Below, in pieces: positions 5,565 through 5,712 of a DNA stretch of 5,712 nt (the first letter of the stretch is position 1; each line of letters opens with the position of its first letter). The notes beneath the pieces were generated by a model. The model saw only the letters and a list, made by a program, of their open reading frames with translations. It was not told the origin of the DNA and searched no databases. Both the position numbers and the translations under genes were made by a program. Source of the DNA: an uncultured Eubacteriales bacterium. GTDB lineage: Bacteria > Bacillota > Clostridia > Monoglobales > Monoglobaceae. The stretch covers positions 1 to 5,712 of the forward strand of contig CAJKNM010000096.1 in assembly GCA_905201285.1 (NCBI GenBank), given 5' to 3'.

Positions 5565-5634
5565 GGGCGAAAATTATCGCATAAGCTGCGATAACAAAAA
5601 GCACGAAAAGCACGAAAAGCACTTTTTTTGCCAT
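5551..5634 (-). CDS. Small hydrophobic peptide, putative type I toxin
   Basis: ATG at 5634-5632 opens a 27-codon frame ending in TAA (5553-5551). The peptide has a short basic head MAKK, then 19 uncharged hydrophobic residues (5-23) including VLF three times over, then QKVM. This is the size and shape of membrane-acting type I toxins (Ibs, Fst, TxpA and BsrG kinds), which are single transmembrane helices that damage or depolarise the membrane. I do not recognise a specific family. A convergent promoter, short RNA and terminator over its 3' end support the toxin-antitoxin reading. The ATG has no Shine-Dalgarno at normal linear distance; a strong one lies beyond a hairpin (see 5642-5671). A second minus-strand frame (5656-5531, MKSKHCTYGKK start) overlaps it, but its product is polar and basic with no recognisable domain. 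The toxin call is inference from form and context. Confidence 0.6.
   Translation of the reverse strand: MAKKVLFVLFVLFVIAAYAIIFAQKVM
5596..5622 (-). repeat. Codon-aligned 9-bp tandem repeat encoding VLF x3
   Basis: On the plus strand the unit is GAAAAGCAC, exact at 5605-5613 and 5614-5622, with a third copy at 5596-5604 differing by one base (AAAAAGCAC). On the minus strand each unit is GTG CTT TTC or TTT, giving Val-Leu-Phe. A copy gain or loss keeps the frame and changes the membrane helix length by three residues. Confidence 0.85.
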
Positions 5635-5641
5635 AAGTACA

Positions 5642-5671
5642 ATGCTTACTTTTCATAAGCATCCCTCCTTT
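5642..5671 (-). promoter_or_regulatory. Shine-Dalgarno plus spacer hairpin of the toxin ORF
   Basis: On the minus strand AAAGGAGGG (5671-5663) is followed at once by ATGCTTA (5662-5656), loop TGAAAAG (5655-5649) and TAAGCAT (5648-5642), a perfect 7-bp stem. After the stem come 7 nt (TGTACTT) and then the toxin ATG (5634). Linear spacing from GGAGG to that ATG is 29 nt, but 8 nt if the hairpin is folded. The hairpin also covers two out-of-frame ATGs, at 5662 (all in the stem) and 5656 (A paired, UG in the loop). Structured spacers of this kind are known for phage T4 genes 25 and 38. Confidence 0.6.
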
Positions 5672-5698
5672 CATAGACTCGGCTAAAAAGCCTGTGAG

Positions 5699-5704
5699 AA
5701 TATA
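5699..5704 (-). promoter_or_regulatory. Possible -10 box of the toxin promoter (edge of window)
   Basis: TATATT is read on the minus strand (5704-5699), about 30 nt before the Shine-Dalgarno. A -35 box would fall near 5722-5727, outside the window, so it cannot be confirmed. A transcript from here would start near 5692 and open with a small GGCT-TTTT-AGCC hairpin (5692-5681). Confidence 0.3.
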
Positions 5705-5712
5705 AAAGAGAG

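Noticed and set aside
5596..5622. The 9-bp repeats as a CRISPR-like or iteron array
   Set aside because: Units are directly adjacent with no spacers and are aligned with the codons of the small hydrophobic ORF, so a coding repeat is the simpler reading.

Overview
The window looks like chromosomal DNA of a low-GC Gram-positive bacterium, most likely a Clostridia member. The evidence is sigma-A type promoters close to TTGACA/TATAAT, strong AAAGGAGG Shine-Dalgarno sites, GTG start usage, a 535-residue CTP synthase of Firmicutes length, and a large secreted protein with S-layer homology (SLH) domains. A gut Clostridia lineage rich in SLH proteins (Monoglobus-like) is possible, but that is a guess from general familiarity and no search was run.

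Layout. Positions 1-277 are non-coding. They hold three consecutive hairpins (5-73), a triple 7-bp tandem repeat (101-121), an AT-rich stretch and a good promoter (191-219). pyrG (278-1885, +) follows as an apparently single gene. A 200-bp gap then carries a consensus promoter (1938-1967), a leader of about 110 nt with a hairpin, and a strong ribosome binding site. It leads into a 1026-residue SLH-anchored S-layer-type protein (2087-5167, +), whose structured 3' end closes with a clear intrinsic terminator (5223-5257). Positions 5258-5434 are non-coding, with stem-loops, a 7-bp tandem duplication and an 11-bp inverted repeat.

The right end (5435-5712) is the most interesting part. It has the organisation of a type I toxin-antitoxin locus. 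A minus-strand ORF of 27 codons (5551-5634) encodes a Lys-Lys plus single-transmembrane peptide with a VLF-VLF-VLF core. A plus-strand promoter with consensus -35 and extended -10 (5435-5463) appears to drive a convergent RNA of about 95 nt (about 5470-5564), which overlaps the 3' part of the toxin message and has its own terminator. The toxin start has no Shine-Dalgarno at normal linear distance. A perfect 7-bp hairpin (5642-5662) lies exactly between a strong Shine-Dalgarno and the start codon; folding it would reduce the gap to 8 nt and hide a competing AUG in another frame. This suggests structure-dependent initiation of the toxin.

pyrG supplies CTP for nucleotide and lipid synthesis, and the SLH protein is a cell-surface component. 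Nothing in the sequence links them functionally. They have separate promoters and clearly different codon use, in line with very high expression of the surface protein. The toxin locus at the edge is an independent unit, and its promoter is probably only partly inside the window.
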